35,970 nucleotides of DNA from JAVBQF01 sp031549195 (GCA_031549195.1 JAVBQF010000029.1:1-35970), one strand, 5' to 3'; numbered from the stretch's first letter, positions 14,572-23,548 are shown. Numbers and translations: made by a program. The notes: a model not told the origin generated them from the letters alone.

Positions 14572-16627
14572 TTGGTTCTATATATTTTTATTTATAATCA
14601 CAATATCTAGCATATTTATATCTGTTAAAGTAATTAAATATGAAAGTATTTATAATATAGAAGATAATAGCTTTATTGGAACAATAGAGGACTTTTATAT
14701 AGATGGTAATTATTTAAGTATCAGGATAAAAGCAAAGGAGAATTTAAGAGGCTTTTATTATTTTAAAGAGGAAAAAGAAAAAAGAATATTTATAGATAAT
14801 TATAAATATGGAGATAAAATAAAAATTAATGGGATATTAACTGCTCCACTTAATAATACAAATCCTAATTTATTTAATTATAAAGAATATTTATATAGAC
14901 AAAGAGAATTTTATACTTTAAATATAGAAACGATTACAAAACTTGAAGATAATAAGAATATTGTTTTAAATATCAAAAATTTTATAATGGATAGAATAAA
15001 CAATCTAAAATCTGGTAGTTATATAAATACCTTTATTTTGGGAAGCAATAGAGCAATAGATAGTAGTATTAATGATAATTATAGAGATCTTGGCATTAGT
15101 CATCTCTTTTCAATATCAGGTATGCATATAAATTTGTTTAGTTTAATATTGCTAAATCTATTAAAGCCTCTAAAGAATAAAAGATATTTAATAGTAATTC
15201 TATTTTTAATATTTTATCTTTTTTTAACTAACTTTATTGCCTCAGCATTTAGGGCGATTATTCTTTTTGTAATGATTACTATTAATAAGTTATTAAAGTT
15301 AGACATATCAAGTATTAAGTTGTGTTTGTTAACTATATCTTTAATACTCTTTATTAATCCTTTTATAATTTACAATATTGGATTTCTATTTTCTAGCATT
15401 ATTACAATGTTTTTAATTACTTTTAAAGATAAGCTAAATAGTAATGATAATTATTTCATGAAGTTATTGAAAACATCTTATATTGCTTTTCTAGCAAGCT
15501 TTCCAATTGTAATATATAGTTTTTATTCTATTAATTTATTAACTATTTTTTATAATTTAATATTTGTTCCAATGATATCCTTTATTATTTTTCCTTTATC
15601 TTTACTTACTTTCATATTCCCAATGCTTGATAATTTATTGTACTTATCCATATATATTATGGAATACTTAGCATCACTCTTATCCTCAACTAGCATTAGT
15701 CTAATACTTATGAAACCAAGCCTAGTTGTGTGTATCTTGTATTATATTTTAATATTTTTATCACTAAAATATAATAAAATGTTAATAATATTTATGATTG
15801 TTATTTTATTTCATTATAACTACAATTACTTTATAAAAAGCAATTATTTGCTTATGATTGATATTAATCAAGGAGATTCTATACTTTTGCATAGCAATAA
15901 TTCTAATATATTAATTGATACTGGTGGTAAGCAATTACTTGAGGTAGAGGAATGGAAGAAAATGGAAAAAAATAGTAATTATGCTGAAAATACATTGATA
16001 CCAATATTCAAATCATTGGGCATAAGAAAACTTGATTATTTAGTCCTTACACATGGTGATAATGATCATTTGGGTGAGGCAATTAATTTAATTAATAATT
16101 ATAATATTGAGAAGGTGCTATTTAATGCTGATAACTTTAATACTAATGAATTAAAAATAATAGATTTGTTAAACTATAAAAAAATAGAATATTATAAGTT
16201 AAATGCAAAAGCTAATATAAAGGCTGGTAATTATTTGCTACAATCAATAAACAATGTATATGGTAATGAGAATGATAGTAGTGTAGTTATACTTGCTAAT
16301 ATTTTCAAGTATAAAATATTATTAACTGGGGATATTAGTAAAGGTACAGAAAGACACATTATAAACAAATATGATATTGGAAATATTGATATATTAAAAG
16401 TTGCCCATCATGGTTCAAAAACTTCAACGAGTGAGGAGTTGATTAGATCTGTTAATCCAACTATTGCTTTAATATCAGTTGGTAGAAATAATAAATATAA
16501 TCACCCAAGTAGTGAAACTATAGAGATGTTAAATACTTATGATATAGATACATATATGACTAGTACTATGGGAAGTATTTTAATTAATTTTAAAAAAGAT
16601 GTAACAATAGATACTTTACCGCCATAG
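14543..16627 (+). CDS. comEC: ComEC/Rec2-type DNA uptake channel
   Basis: This protein of about 694 residues has three parts. The N-terminal OB-like external domain is ENSFIGTIEDFYIDGNYLSIRIKA to LFNYKEYLYRQ. The competence domain has about ten membrane helices (LGISHLFSISGMHINLFSLI, FASAFRAIILF). The C-terminal domain is metallo-beta-lactamase-like (MIDINQGDSILLHSNNSNILIDTGG, LTHGDNDHLGEA, VAHHGSKTSTSEELI). It conducts single-stranded DNA into the cell, and the C-terminal domain may degrade the other strand. The start is uncertain: ATG 14543 follows AGGTGAT at 10 bases, with GTG 14528 and TTG 14561 as alternatives; all overlap comEA. No frameshift is seen, so uptake may be functional. Confidence 0.92.
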   Translation: MHLKTLLKSSWFYIFLFIITISSIFISVKVIKYESIYNIEDNSFIGTIEDFYIDGNYLSIRIKAKENLRGFYYFKEEKEKRIFIDNYKYGDKIKINGILTAPLNNTNPNLFNYKEYLYRQREFYTLNIETITKLEDNKNIVLNIKNFIMDRINNLKSGSYINTFILGSNRAIDSSINDNYRDLGISHLFSISGMHINLFSLILLNLLKPLKNKRYLIVILFLIFYLFLTNFIASAFRAIILFVMITINKLLKLDISSIKLCLLTISLILFINPFIIYNIGFLFSSIITMFLITFKDKLNSNDNYFMKLLKTSYIAFLASFPIVIYSFYSINLLTIFYNLIFVPMISFIIFPLSLLTFIFPMLDNLLYLSIYIMEYLASLLSSTSISLILMKPSLVVCILYYILIFLSLKYNKMLIIFMIVILFHYNYNYFIKSNYLLMIDINQGDSILLHSNNSNILIDTGGKQLLEVEEWKKMEKNSNYAENTLIPIFKSLGIRKLDYLVLTHGDNDHLGEAINLINNYNIEKVLFNADNFNTNELKIIDLLNYKKIEYYKLNAKANIKAGNYLLQSINNVYGNENDSSVVILANIFKYKILLTGDISKGTERHIINKYDIGNIDILKVAHHGSKTSTSEELIRSVNPTIALISVGRNNKYNHPSSETIEMLNTYDIDTYMTSTMGSILINFKKDVTIDTLPP

Positions 16628-16635
16628 TATATTCT

Positions 16636-16693
16636 AGCGCTAATGCTTTTAGCGTTTAATATAGATTGAGAGCATTAATTTGCTCTCTTTTCG
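16636..16693 (+). terminator. Tandem hairpins after comEC
   Basis: CGCTAA/TTAGCG (about 16637-16654) is followed by a stronger stem GAGAGCA (16668-16674) / TGCTCTC (16681-16687) with TTTTC after it. The second is a good intrinsic terminator. Confidence 0.75.
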
Positions 16694-16822
16694 ATTGACT
16701 GTACTTTACATGTATAATTTATAAAAAGTACTTTTAAACGAAATCGAGATGTGCTATAATCTTTCTATATTGCATAAGTACTATTACATGATATGGATTT
16801 AGCATATCATATATTGTAATAG
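16691..16822 (+). promoter_or_regulatory. Structured upstream region of the HD-domain gene
   Basis: This 130-base stretch contains nested inverted repeats: TCGATT (16691-16696) with AATCGA (16742-16747), and GTACTTT (16701-16707) with AAAGTAC (16725-16731). An extended -10 box TGC-TATAAT lies at 16752-16760. A long stem follows: CTATTACA-TGATATG (16781-16795) with CATATCA (16803-16809) and TGTAATAG (16815-16822), with a 5-base bulge. The stem would be in the 5' untranslated RNA. The -35 is weak, which suggests an activator or structural control. Confidence 0.45.
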
Positions 16823-16840
16823 GTAGAGGTGAGTTTATTT

Positions 16841-17350
16841 ATGAAAGATAACATTAATAAGGATCAAAAATACCTTAATATTGTTAGTGATATATTAGAA
16901 CATGATGAGTTTTCAAAAACAAAGGATATAGTACACCATGGTATGAATAGATATGACCATTCTTTAAGAGTATCTTACTATTCATATAAAATTGCTAAAG
17001 TGTTAAAACTTGATGAAGAAGAAGTGGCAAGGGGAGCTTTGTTACATGATTTCTTTTTAGACAATAATAGAGATGTAAATTTGAGAGAAAGAGTATCTTT
17101 ACTTATTAATCATCCTAAGTATGCTCTAGATAAAGCAAGCCAGCATTTTGATTTAACTGAGAAGCAGAAAGATATGATAGTATCTCATATGTGGCCTGTT
17201 TCTATAAGAGCCCCTCGTTATCTTGAGAGCTGGATCGTTGATCTTACTGATAATTATGTAGCAATAGCTGAAGCTATGTATAATGCTAGATCACAACTTT
17301 CGGTAGCATCTAACTTTTTAATAGTATTATTGTTAAACTACTTAAGATAA
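16841..17350 (+). CDS. HD-domain phosphohydrolase-like protein
   Basis: The 169-residue protein carries an HD (metal-dependent phosphohydrolase) domain: HHGMNRYDHSLRVSYYSYKIA (His40), ARGALLHDFFL (His69-Asp70), SLLINHPKYAL, and WIVDLTDNYVA (Asp134/Asp137). This is the layout of small HDIG proteins that hydrolyse nucleotides; the substrate is unknown. ATG 16841 is chosen because AGAGGTGAG lies 7 bases upstream; an in-frame GTG at 16829 is part of that ribosome site. It is monocistronic and has a long structured leader, so its expression is probably regulated. Confidence 0.82.
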   Translation: MKDNINKDQKYLNIVSDILEHDEFSKTKDIVHHGMNRYDHSLRVSYYSYKIAKVLKLDEEEVARGALLHDFFLDNNRDVNLRERVSLLINHPKYALDKASQHFDLTEKQKDMIVSHMWPVSIRAPRYLESWIVDLTDNYVAIAEAMYNARSQLSVASNFLIVLLLNYLR

Positions 17351-17413
17351 TGCTTAAGTTTTTTTATAAAATAAAAAGGTTCATAATTGCTTATAAATCT
17401 TTTTTTCACATAA

Positions 17414-17490
17414 TGGTGTTCTCGATTGGAATCGAACCAACGGCCTATCCCTTAGGAGGGGATCGCTCTATCCTACTGAGCTACGAGAAC
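17414..17490 (-). tRNA. tRNA-Arg (anticodon CCU)
   Basis: On the minus strand the acceptor stem is GTTCTCG/CGAGAAC, the D-arm GCTC...GAGC, the anticodon arm ATCCC-CTCCTAA-GGGAT (anticodon CCT, T33 and A37 in place) and the T-arm GTTGG-TTCGATT-CCAAT. The discriminator is A and the CCA end is encoded (17414-17416). All stems pair correctly. It reads AGG codons. No ordinary leader promoter was identified, but the gene stands alone between the HD gene and the BI-1 gene. Confidence 0.97.
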
Positions 17491-17591
17491 AATTACTCAT
17501 TTATTATAACACATTCACTTTATTAATAAAATCTTTTTCTTTTTATTAATTATGATATACTAAGAATATATTATTATTAAGGAGGTACTAT

Positions 17592-18266
17592 ATGGAAGAA
17601 AATAATAATGGTGAATTAAGTTTATATTTATCAAAAGTATTTGCATGGATGTTTATAGGCTTGTTTGTATCAGGAATAACAGCATTTGTTGTATCACAGA
17701 ATCTAGATTTTATTTATACAGTGTTTGGTAGTATGTACTGGCTTTTATTTATTGTAGAGATTGGTCTTGTTATTGCAATTGGCAAAGGAATAGCACACTT
17801 TAATCCGATTGTTACAAAATTACTATTTATTTTATACTCATTTACTACTGGATTAACACTATCATCAGTATTCTTAATATATGAAATAGCTAGTATTAAT
17901 CAAATGTTTATCTTAACAGCATCTATATTTGGTGTGATGGCCTTCTATGGGTGGAAAACAAAGAAAGACTTAACTAAATTTGGTAGTATTCTTATATTTG
18001 CTTTGTTTGGTTTGTTAATAACTGCATTGTTAAACTTTTTATTTAACAGCACAATGCTTGATTTAATACTTACTTATGTAGGGTTATTAATATTTTTAGG
18101 ACTGGTAATATATGATACGCAGAAGATTAAAAAACTATATTATAACTTTGAATATGACGAGAAATTTAAGGAGAACGCTGCTATATATGGTGCACTTGAA
18201 TTATATCTAGATTTTATAAACATATTACTTAGATTGCTTCAGTTATTTGGAAAAAGTAAAGATTAA
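17592..18266 (+). CDS. Bax inhibitor-1 / YccA-family membrane protein
   Basis: The 224-residue protein has seven hydrophobic segments, with a short N-terminal polar region and a charged C-terminal end. Family features include the second-helix region MFIGLFVSGITAFVV, YSFTTGLTLSSVF, VMAFYGWKTKKDLTKFG, and the end segment IYDTQKIKKLYYN ... AIYGALELYLDFINILLRLLQLFG, where conserved Asp residues form a pH-sensitive calcium-leak site in characterised homologues. Its role in bacteria is not firmly known. AAGGAGGT gives a perfect ribosome site. An extended -10 TGATATACT lies about 35 bases upstream. A terminator follows. Confidence 0.93.
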   Translation: MEENNNGELSLYLSKVFAWMFIGLFVSGITAFVVSQNLDFIYTVFGSMYWLLFIVEIGLVIAIGKGIAHFNPIVTKLLFILYSFTTGLTLSSVFLIYEIASINQMFILTASIFGVMAFYGWKTKKDLTKFGSILIFALFGLLITALLNFLFNSTMLDLILTYVGLLIFLGLVIYDTQKIKKLYYNFEYDEKFKENAAIYGALELYLDFINILLRLLQLFGKSKD

Positions 18267-18287
18267 AGGACTGTGTCCTTTTTTTAT
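18265..18287 (+). terminator. Terminator after the BI-1 gene
   Basis: AAAGGAC (18265-18271) pairs with GTCCTTT (18275-18281) around a 3-base loop and is followed by T. The stem contains part of the stop codon. Confidence 0.85.
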
Positions 18288-18316
18288 GATACAATTAATT
18301 TGCTTCTTTTAACTTG

Positions 18317-18342
18317 AATCTGCTTTTTAGTAGATTTTTTTA
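18317..18342 (+). terminator. Second terminator-like hairpin before the hydrogenase operon
   Basis: AATCTGC (18317-18323) pairs with GTAGATT (18330-18336) with one wobble, followed by six T. It isolates the hydrogenase operon from the BI-1 transcript. Confidence 0.6.
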
Positions 18343-18347
18343 ACTTC

Positions 18348-18379
18348 TTGATTACAAACATAGAAATATATATTATAAT
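18348..18379 (+). promoter_or_regulatory. Candidate promoter of the hydrogenase operon
   Basis: TTGATT (18348-18353), a 17-base spacer and TATTAT (18371-18376), with an overlapping TATAAT at 18374-18379. I saw no clear redox-regulator (Rex-type) palindrome around it. Confidence 0.5.
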
Positions 18380-18412
18380 GAAATCATAGTGATTAAAAAG
18401 GATAGTGATAAG

Positions 18413-18895
18413 ATGAAAGAATTTTTAAAAGAATACCAAAAGGAAGTTAAAGAGCTAGAAGCTTATATTGAAGAGAGGAATCATAATAAAAATGATTTAA
18501 TTATGATACTTCATAGAGCACAAAGTATCTTTGGATATCTTCCAGAAGAAGTACAGACATTTATTGCAGAAAAATTGCATTTACCAGTATCTAAAGTATA
18601 TGGAGTAGTTACATTCTATTCTTTCTTTAATACTGAAAAGAAAGGTAAATATACCATAAGTGTATGTTTAGGAACAGCTTGTTTTGTTAAAGGTGCTGAT
18701 AAGATATTAGAGACTTTTGAAAAAGAGTTGAATATTAAATCAGGTGAAACTACTAAAGATGGTAAATTTACGATAGATTCACTTAGATGTGTTGGAGCTT
18801 GTGGACTTGCGCCTGTTGTTACAATAAATGGAAAAGTATATGGTAAGGTAACACCAAATCAAGTAAAAGATATACTTAAAGAGTATGAGAGTTAG
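18413..18895 (+). CDS. hydC: Hydrogenase subunit HydC, NuoE-like [2Fe-2S] protein
   Basis: The 160-residue protein is a thioredoxin-like ferredoxin of the NuoE/HydC family. The N-terminal helical part contains LIMILHRAQSIFGYLPEEVQ, VYGVVTFYSFF is characteristic, and the four cluster cysteines are in SVCLGTACFVKG and LRCVGACGLAPVV. It shuttles electrons in the trimeric hydrogenase. I prefer ATG 18413, with AAAAGGAT upstream, over GTG 18389. It heads the operon HydC-HydB-HydA with short gaps, so the three subunits are made together. Confidence 0.93.
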   Translation: MKEFLKEYQKEVKELEAYIEERNHNKNDLIMILHRAQSIFGYLPEEVQTFIAEKLHLPVSKVYGVVTFYSFFNTEKKGKYTISVCLGTACFVKGADKILETFEKELNIKSGETTKDGKFTIDSLRCVGACGLAPVVTINGKVYGKVTPNQVKDILKEYES

Positions 18896-18907
18896 GGGGA
18901 TTATTTT

Positions 18908-20785
18908 ATGGAAAAGATTAAATCATATGAAGAATTAAAAAAGAAATATGAAGAGTTAAAAGATATATTAAATTTAAGAAAAGCAGATAGAAATAATCCT
19001 AATGATAATATTGAAATAATGATATGTGGGGGTACTGGATGTCACTCTTCTAAGAGTGCTGAAATTCTTGAAGTATTCAAGAAAGAAATTAAGAATCTTA
19101 AATTAGATAGTAAGGTATCTGCTAAAGTAACTGGGTGCTTTGGATTTTGTGAAAAAGGTCCTATAGTTAAAGTTTTTCCAGATGATGTTTTCTATGTTGA
19201 AGTAAAATTAGAAGATGTTAAAGAAATATTAGAGAGTCATATTGTGAATGGTAAAGTAGTTGAAAGATTACTATATATTGAACCATCTACAAAGAAAGAA
19301 ACACCAAAACAACACGATATGAATTTCTATAAGAAACAGATGCGCATAGCTCTTCGTAACTGTGGACTTATCAATCCAGAAGATATAAATGAATATATTG
19401 CAAATGAAGGATATCTTGCACTTGCAAAATGTTTGAAAGAATTATCTAAAGAAGAAGTAATTAAGATTATGAAGGACTCTGGACTACGTGGTAGGGGTGG
19501 AGCAGGCTTCCCAACAGGATTAAAATGGGAGTTTACTGCCAAAAATATTGCAGATCAAAAGTATGTTGTATGTAATGCTGATGAGGGTGATCCTGGTGCA
19601 TTCATGGATAGATCAATATTAGAGGGAGACCCAAATAGTGTTATAGAAGCTATGGCCATTGCTGGTTATGCGGTAGGGGCTAATAAAGGTGTTATCTATA
19701 TAAGAGCAGAGTACCCTTTAGCTATTCATAGGTTAGAGGTTGCTATTAAAGAAGCTAAAGAACTTGGCTTATTAGGTGATAGTGTTTTAGGAACAGCTTT
19801 TTCATTTGATGTTGAGCTTAAGTTTGGAGCAGGTGCATTCGTTTGTGGAGAAGAAACGGCACTTCTAAATTCAGTTGAAGGTATGAGAGGGGAACCAAAC
19901 AGTAAACCACCATTCCCAGCTGAAAAAGGATTGTTTAAGTGCCCAACAAACATTAATAATGTTGAGACTTATGCTAATGTATGTCCAATTATATTAAGAG
20001 GAGCAGAGTGGTATAGTTCCATTGGTACTGAAAAGTCTAAAGGAACTAAAGTATTTGCACTCGCTGGTAAAGTTAATAATGTTGGTTTAGTTGAAGTACC
20101 AATGGGTACAACACTTCGTGAAATTATATATGAAATTGGTGGTGGAATCAAAGGCGGAAAGGATTTCAAAGCTGTTCAAACTGGTGGACCGTCTGGTGGA
20201 TGTATTACAAAGGAAAACTTAGATACACCAATTGATTTTGAGTCTCTTGCAAGTATTGGATCTATGATGGGATCTGGTGGAATGATTGTAATGGATGAAG
20301 ATAACTGTATGGTAGATATTGCTAAGTTCTATATGACTTTTATTGTAGAAGAATCATGTGGTAAATGTACTCCTTGTAGAATTGGTAATGTAAGACTTTT
20401 AGAAATACTTGAACGTATTACTGAAGGTAATGGCAAAATGGAAGATCTTGATAATATGAAGGATCTTGCAGATACTATTAAGTCTACATCATTATGTGGA
20501 CTAGGTCAGACTGCACCAAATCCAATTTTATCAACAATGAAGTATTTTTATGATGAGTATGTCGAACATATCAAGGAAGGGAAATGTCGTTCTGGTAGAT
20601 GTAAAAACTTAGGAAAATATGTGATAACAGATAAATGTATTGGGTGTACAAAGTGTGCACGAAATTGTCCTGTTCCTTGTATTGAAGGAGAATTAAAAAA
20701 GAAACACGAGATCATTCAAGAGAAATGTATTAAGTGTGGAACTTGTTATGAAATATGTCCAGTTAAGGCAATAGTAAAGGAGTAG
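18908..20785 (+). CDS. hydB: Hydrogenase subunit HydB, NuoF-like FMN/NADH-binding protein
   Basis: The 625-residue protein has four parts in order. (1) Residues about 33-120 are a thioredoxin-like [2Fe-2S] domain (MICGGTGCHSSKS, VTGCFGFCEKGP). (2) Residues about 145-440 are the FMN/NADH module (DSGLRGRGGAGFPTGLKW, YVVCNADEGDPGAFMDR, FGAGAFVCGEETALL). (3) A SLBB-like and NuoF iron-sulfur region follows (EESCGKCTPCRIG, STSLCGLGQTAPNP). (4) Two C-terminal [4Fe-4S] ferredoxin motifs close the protein (CIGCTKCARNCPVPC, CIKCGTCYEICP). In group A3 hydrogenases this subunit takes electrons from NADH and ferredoxin (bifurcation). The length and the motif set are complete. Confidence 0.95.
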   Translation: MEKIKSYEELKKKYEELKDILNLRKADRNNPNDNIEIMICGGTGCHSSKSAEILEVFKKEIKNLKLDSKVSAKVTGCFGFCEKGPIVKVFPDDVFYVEVKLEDVKEILESHIVNGKVVERLLYIEPSTKKETPKQHDMNFYKKQMRIALRNCGLINPEDINEYIANEGYLALAKCLKELSKEEVIKIMKDSGLRGRGGAGFPTGLKWEFTAKNIADQKYVVCNADEGDPGAFMDRSILEGDPNSVIEAMAIAGYAVGANKGVIYIRAEYPLAIHRLEVAIKEAKELGLLGDSVLGTAFSFDVELKFGAGAFVCGEETALLNSVEGMRGEPNSKPPFPAEKGLFKCPTNINNVETYANVCPIILRGAEWYSSIGTEKSKGTKVFALAGKVNNVGLVEVPMGTTLREIIYEIGGGIKGGKDFKAVQTGGPSGGCITKENLDTPIDFESLASIGSMMGSGGMIVMDEDNCMVDIAKFYMTFIVEESCGKCTPCRIGNVRLLEILERITEGNGKMEDLDNMKDLADTIKSTSLCGLGQTAPNPILSTMKYFYDEYVEHIKEGKCRSGRCKNLGKYVITDKCIGCTKCARNCPVPCIEGELKKKHEIIQEKCIKCGTCYEICPVKAIVKE

Positions 20786-20790
20786 GTATA

Positions 20791-22551
20791 ATGAAGAAGA
20801 TTACAATTAATAACAAAGAAATAGAAGTAAAAGATGATACTACTATTTTAGATGCTGCTAAAAGTGTAAATGTACATATACCTACACTATGTCATTTGAA
20901 TTTGCATAGAGCAGGAGCAGTAAATGATGGTGCAAGATGTCGTGTATGTATGGTAGAGCTTGAAGGAAGAGGAAATTTAGTTCCTGCTTGTGCTACTAAA
21001 GTGACTGATGGAATGATTATTAAAACTAATTCTAAAAGAGCAATTAAAGCAAGAAGAACAATGGTAGAATTATTACTTTCTGACCATCCAAATGACTGTT
21101 TAACTTGTTCAAAAAATGGAAACTGTGAATTACAATCACTTGCAGCAGAACTTTCTGTAAGAGAAATTAACTATGAAGGTAAAAGAGGAAAAAGACCAAG
21201 GGATGAATCAAGTTTATCCTTGGTTCGTAACCTTGATAAATGTATTTTATGTGGTAGATGTGAGACAATGTGCAATAATGTTCAAACAGTGGGAGTATAC
21301 TCAAAAGCTCATCGTGGTTTCGAAACATTGATGACAACAGCGTTCAATAATCCAATCACTGAGTCACCTTGTACATTCTGTGGACAGTGCGTATCAGTAT
21401 GTCCAACGGGAGCATTAACACAGGTAGATAATACAAAGGAAGTATGGGATGCTATAAATAATCCTGAAAAGGTAGTTATAGTTCAAACTGCACCAGCTAT
21501 AAGAGTAGCATTAGGTGAAATGTTTGGAATGGGTATTGGAAGTAATGTTACTGGCAAAATGGTAACAGCACTAAGAGAATTAGGATTTGATAAAGTAATG
21601 GATACTGATTTTGGAGCTGATTTAACAGTAATAGAAGAAACTAAAGAATTCCTTGATAGATTACAAAATGGAGGAAGACTTCCTATTCTTACTAGTTGCT
21701 GTCCAGCTTGGGTTAATTTCATTGAATATCACTATCCAGAGTTACTTGATATTCCATCAACTTGTAAGTCACCGCATGAAATGTTTGGGGCAATAGCTAA
21801 GACTTATTTGGCAAAAAAACTAAATATTGATTCAAATAATATGGTAGTAGTATCAGTAATGCCTTGTCTTGCTAAGAAATATGAAGCCGCAAGAGAAGAA
21901 TTAGCAGAAAAAGATATTAAGAATGTTGATTATGTAATCACAACTAGAGAACTTGCTAGAATGATAAAAGAAGCAGGTCTTGATTTTGAAAGCTTAGATG
22001 ATTCTAAGTTTGATGAACTTATGGGTGAATCAAGTGGAGCATCAGTAATATTTGGTACAACTGGCGGAGTAATTGAAGCAGTTGTAAGAAATGCATCATA
22101 CTTATTATCAAATGAGAAATTACCTAAAATAGACTTTAAAGAATTAAGAGGTATGACCGGATTAAGAGAAGCAAATGTAATTGTTGCGGGTCAAGAGTTA
22201 AAAATAGCTATTGCTAACGGTCTTGGTAATGCAAGAACACTACTTGAAAGCATTAAGAATGGAGAAGCACATTATCATGCAATTGAAATAATGGCTTGCC
22301 CAGGAGGATGTGTAGGTGGTGGAGGTCAACCATATTACTTTAATACTAATGAAGAAATATTAAATAAAAGAGCTAAAGCTCTATATCAAGATGATTCTTC
22401 AAATGAACTTAGAATTTCAAGTGAAAATAGTGAAATTAAGAAACTATATAGTGAATTCTTAGGCGAAGTAGGTGGAGAGCTTGCCCATAAGTTGTTGCAT
22501 ACTCACTATAAAAAAAGAGAACTAGAAAAGACAAATAAAAAGGACATATAG
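20791..22551 (+). CDS. hydA: [FeFe] hydrogenase catalytic subunit HydA
   Basis: The 586-residue protein is a modular [FeFe] hydrogenase. The N-terminal [2Fe-2S] domain has CRVCMVELEG and VPACATKV. A His-ligated cluster (HPNDCLTCSKNGNC) follows, then two [4Fe-4S] motifs (CILCGRCETMC and CTFCGQCVSVCPTGAL). The H-cluster domain shows all three motifs: TSCCPAWVNF, MPCLAKKYEA and MACPGGCVGGGGQP, followed by a small-subunit-like C-terminal helix region (ELAHKLLHTHY). It reduces protons with electrons passed by HydB and HydC. The HydE/F/G maturases are not in this window. The gene lies 5 bases after hydB. Confidence 0.96.
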   Translation: MKKITINNKEIEVKDDTTILDAAKSVNVHIPTLCHLNLHRAGAVNDGARCRVCMVELEGRGNLVPACATKVTDGMIIKTNSKRAIKARRTMVELLLSDHPNDCLTCSKNGNCELQSLAAELSVREINYEGKRGKRPRDESSLSLVRNLDKCILCGRCETMCNNVQTVGVYSKAHRGFETLMTTAFNNPITESPCTFCGQCVSVCPTGALTQVDNTKEVWDAINNPEKVVIVQTAPAIRVALGEMFGMGIGSNVTGKMVTALRELGFDKVMDTDFGADLTVIEETKEFLDRLQNGGRLPILTSCCPAWVNFIEYHYPELLDIPSTCKSPHEMFGAIAKTYLAKKLNIDSNNMVVVSVMPCLAKKYEAAREELAEKDIKNVDYVITTRELARMIKEAGLDFESLDDSKFDELMGESSGASVIFGTTGGVIEAVVRNASYLLSNEKLPKIDFKELRGMTGLREANVIVAGQELKIAIANGLGNARTLLESIKNGEAHYHAIEIMACPGGCVGGGGQPYYFNTNEEILNKRAKALYQDDSSNELRISSENSEIKKLYSEFLGEVGGELAHKLLHTHYKKRELEKTNKKDI

Positions 22552-22567
22552 AAATATATGTCTTTTA

Positions 22568-23521
22568 TTACATCTGTCTTCCTTTTGGATGACCACTGGG
22601 AATTGTAGTGGTAATAGGACGTAAACCATGAGCTATGCAATAATCAGGGTCTTTTCTTCTTACCCATTTTGCTCTACTTCTTACTAAGTAGTCAGGGACT
22701 TTAGCATTTTCTGGCGTCCATTCTTGTTCTATAATAGATTCTTCTCTTTCCTTTGGTGCTCTTCTTAAATATGCAGGTATATTTAACTCAGTCTTTCTAG
22801 CCATAAAGGCTGGCATTGCACTGGTCACATCTAAATTGGCAACTGTAATGTTATCATTATCATGAATTCTTGCTGTTTGTGTTGGAGATACTCCTTCATC
22901 ACCTGCAGCATAACTTTTTTCTCTATGATAAAGTGCAACAAAATTATTTAGTAAATCTTGATTTCCTGTTGCTATAAAGTTATCGATGGTCGATACTAAT
23001 TTTTCTTCAATAACAGGACTTTCTGATCCTTCTATAAAGGATAATGCACCACTTCCTTTTACTTTATCACCAAAGAGTAATATCTGACGTAATCTTGTCA
23101 TTTCAGCTCTTAACTCTCCTTCAGTATAATGATGCTCACCCTCTTTAAGATTTTGAAAATTAACATCAGTGATAGCCATAAAGCGGGGTCTTGCTTTCAT
23201 TTCTACTGTAACTGTAGTTAGATTGGCTTCTGATTCTGGATACAAGTATTCTTGAAGAGCTTGATAATATACATTTTGGATTGCTAATTCTAATAAGTCT
23301 TCTTGAGGATTTAATGGACTTCTTTCACCAGAGTTTGCAATCATTCCTGAAGCACTTACCAAAGGACCAACTACTGGTATGAGAGCTGCTGCTGCTATCC
23401 AGCTACTTTTATCATTCGTCCTAACATACTCTGTTAGTTTGTTATTTGCAAATTGTGTCTCTTGTGCAATAGTTTCAATCTTTCGCGTAAAGACAGTTCC
23501 TTTTTTTCCTTGTGCTTCCAT
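22568..23521 (-). CDS. Unknown protein with three P-[AD]-[FY]-[LM]-x-R motifs
   Basis: No family is recognised in this 317-residue protein. It begins MEAQGKKGTVFTRKIE; this ATG is preferred because TGGAGGATTTT lies directly ahead of it. One hydrophobic, small-residue-rich stretch (residues 41-62, WIAAAALIPVVGPLVSASGM) could insert in a membrane. Residues 65-200 look mainly helical. Near the C-terminus a short motif occurs three times: MPAFMAR (236-242), IPAYLRR (248-254) and VPDYLVR (275-281), and the last is followed by RAKWVRRKDPDYC. The repeat looks like a binding motif or docking element. It is a single-gene unit on the minus strand with its own promoter, divergent from the lipid kinase. 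Confidence 0.75.
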   Translation of the reverse strand: MEAQGKKGTVFTRKIETIAQETQFANNKLTEYVRTNDKSSWIAAAALIPVVGPLVSASGMIANSGERSPLNPQEDLLELAIQNVYYQALQEYLYPESEANLTTVTVEMKARPRFMAITDVNFQNLKEGEHHYTEGELRAEMTRLRQILLFGDKVKGSGALSFIEGSESPVIEEKLVSTIDNFIATGNQDLLNNFVALYHREKSYAAGDEGVSPTQTARIHDNDNITVANLDVTSAMPAFMARKTELNIPAYLRRAPKEREESIIEQEWTPENAKVPDYLVRSRAKWVRRKDPDYCIAHGLRPITTTIPSGHPKGRQM

Positions 23522-23548
23522 AAAATCCTCCATATTATTTATTAATAT

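Noticed and set aside
16695..16718. TTGACT and TATAAT as a promoter before the HD-domain gene
   Set aside because: The spacer is only 12 bases, too short for sigma-A; the extended -10 at 16752-16760 is better.
18300..18413. Rex-type redox operator ahead of the hydrogenase operon
   Set aside because: No TTGTTAA-type palindrome was found in the upstream region.
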